Source of the DNA: Bacillus tuaregi
Lineage (GTDB): Bacteria > Bacillota > Bacilli > Bacillales > Cytobacillaceae
Assembly: GCF_900104575.1 (NCBI RefSeq)
Contig: NZ_LT629731.1
Coordinates: forward strand, 2,216,031-2,280,030
DNA: 64,000 bases
Direction: 5' to 3'
How positions within the stretch are numbered: the stretch's first letter is position 1; every line of letters starts with the position of its first letter. The notes under the pieces were generated by a model. That model made no database searches, was not told the DNA's origin, and saw nothing but the letters and a program-made list of their open reading frames with translations. The position numbers and the translations under genes are program-made. Positions 63,460 through 64,000 of the stretch are shown piece after piece.

Positions 63460-63545
63460 CACATTCCTACGCTAGAATTATCTAACAGGTTCAAAGGGTT
63501 AGAACAAATAATTGTTCACTCTCAGCAAATATGCACCCCTTGTGG
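63460..63545 (-). promoter_or_regulatory. TPP riboswitch upstream of thiT
   Basis: On the minus strand stem CCACA/TGTGG encloses AGGGGTGCA, GCTGAGAG, ACCCTTTGAACCTGTT and the GCGTAGGAATG end, which are the conserved thi-box blocks. It lies 75 bases upstream of the thiT start. Confidence 0.95.
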
Positions 63546-63773
63546 TTACGTTTTGTTGACATTTTCATTTTTTAGTATAACCTACTTTTTCCGAGCATGA
63601 AAGGAAATTCGTGAAACTTGCTGAAATTTAGCAAAAAGTTTTGATGAACACTCACTTCCTAATTTCAATTTAAAATTATAGTATTTTTCAGAATAATTAC
63701 AATTATTACTTAACTACTCCCCTATTTTACTTGCTATGTGGTATGATGAAACATATGAATGGAATTGATATTT

Positions 63774-63857
63774 GCATTCATCCTCCACTTGTAGAAGTGG
63801 AAAAGTTCTATACCGTCGCAAGCTTTTGCTACAAAAAGCATTTGCTGATTGAAGTTT
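63774..63857 (+). repeat. repeat family copy E: 3' half only
   Basis: Contains the CCACTT-GTAG-AAGTGG hairpin (63785-63800), the CCGTCGCAAGCTTT segment and the right end TGCTGATTGAAGTTT; the left half is absent. Its end overlaps the stop codon of the truncated gene at the window edge. Confidence 0.82.
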
Positions 63858-64000
63858 ATAGTTTTTCTTTAATTCCCTTTAGAAAGTTCGTTAAAGCTGT
63901 TCCTGGTTCTTCATTTGCAGAGACGATGGGAATAATACCTCTATCCTTTAATATACTTTCTTTAATAGGATTAGGCTCAACTAATAAAATATACGATTTT
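63856..64000 (-). CDS. C-terminal fragment of an unknown protein (cut by window edge)
   Basis: On the minus strand the frame is open from the window end (first full codon at 63999) to TAA at 63858-63856: 47 residues starting KSYILLVEPNPIKESIL, including GIIPIVSANEEPGTAL and ending LKGIKEKL. I do not recognise the family. The stop codon lies at the boundary with repeat copy E, which may have supplied it. Confidence 0.6.
   Translation of the reverse strand, partial: KSYILLVEPNPIKESILKDRGIIPIVSANEEPGTALTNFLKGIKEKL

Noticed and set aside
1-64000. CRISPR arrays, tRNA or rRNA genes, prophage or transposase genes
   Set aside because: I saw no regularly spaced direct repeats, no cloverleaf with CCA-type end, no rRNA-like conserved sequence and no transposase or phage structural genes.

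Overview
This is an AT-rich Bacillaceae chromosome window (Bacillus/Neobacillus-like). The evidence is close family matches to B. subtilis proteins (QueF, YeeI, NiaP, HemAT, Rtp, YozQ-like, YneR-like, EcsAB/YthPQ-like), AGGAGG-type ribosome binding sites, many TTG/GTG starts and strong intrinsic terminators. I see no rRNA, tRNA, CRISPR array, prophage or intact transposase gene. The region reads as core and accessory chromosome. It carries a replication terminator protein gene (rtp), which suggests the window lies near the replication terminus; that is inference.

Layout. 1-10 kb: the end of an unknown gene, then modA-modB-MOSC (molybdate uptake and molybdenum cofactor), a membrane protein with two TM2-like units, a nitroreductase, an MFS exporter, and a queF-yhhQ queuosine operon under a preQ1-I riboswitch; a small membrane protein with a disturbed 5' end and a HesB-like protein follow. 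10-17 kb: a secreted SNase-like lipoprotein, a VOC protein, a frameshifted PAS-GGDEF-EAL protein, a lipid kinase apparently starting at CTG, and DegV. 17-26 kb: a large acidic SLH-domain surface protein with an internal 474-bp tandem duplication, a membrane-anchored trypsin-like protease, a PBP4-type D,D-carboxypeptidase, an EamA transporter and a DUF421 protein. 26-35 kb: a two-gene 2-oxoacid:ferredoxin oxidoreductase (gamma-delta and alpha-beta fusions), a CoA-disulfide reductase-rhodanese-TusA fusion with two CsoR/CstR-like palindromes upstream, a soluble chemoreceptor, and thiW behind a TPP riboswitch.

35-48 kb: a second DUF421 protein, an AbrB-type membrane protein, an EcsAB-like ABC pair, a sirtuin, an NRDE protein, niaP, rtp, a LysM-SleB hydrolase, a Na/Pi cotransporter and yeeI. 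48-64 kb: an aromatic-ring dioxygenase alpha/beta pair divergent from a LysR regulator, pepF, a CAP-domain protein, a TVP38 protein, a ketopantoate reductase-like enzyme, hemAT, an amidinotransferase-fold hydrolase, a divergent acetolactate-synthase-like enzyme, a phasin-like protein, thiT behind a second TPP riboswitch, and a truncated gene at the edge.

The least expected structure is a dispersed, highly structured repeat family. It has two long copies, one internally deleted copy, one 3' half and one isolated 5' palindrome. Paired base changes between the two long copies preserve a stem, which argues for a structured RNA or DNA element. One copy sits inside the leader between the TPP riboswitch and thiW. 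The two TPP riboswitches appear to use different output mechanisms (terminator versus ribosome-site masking).
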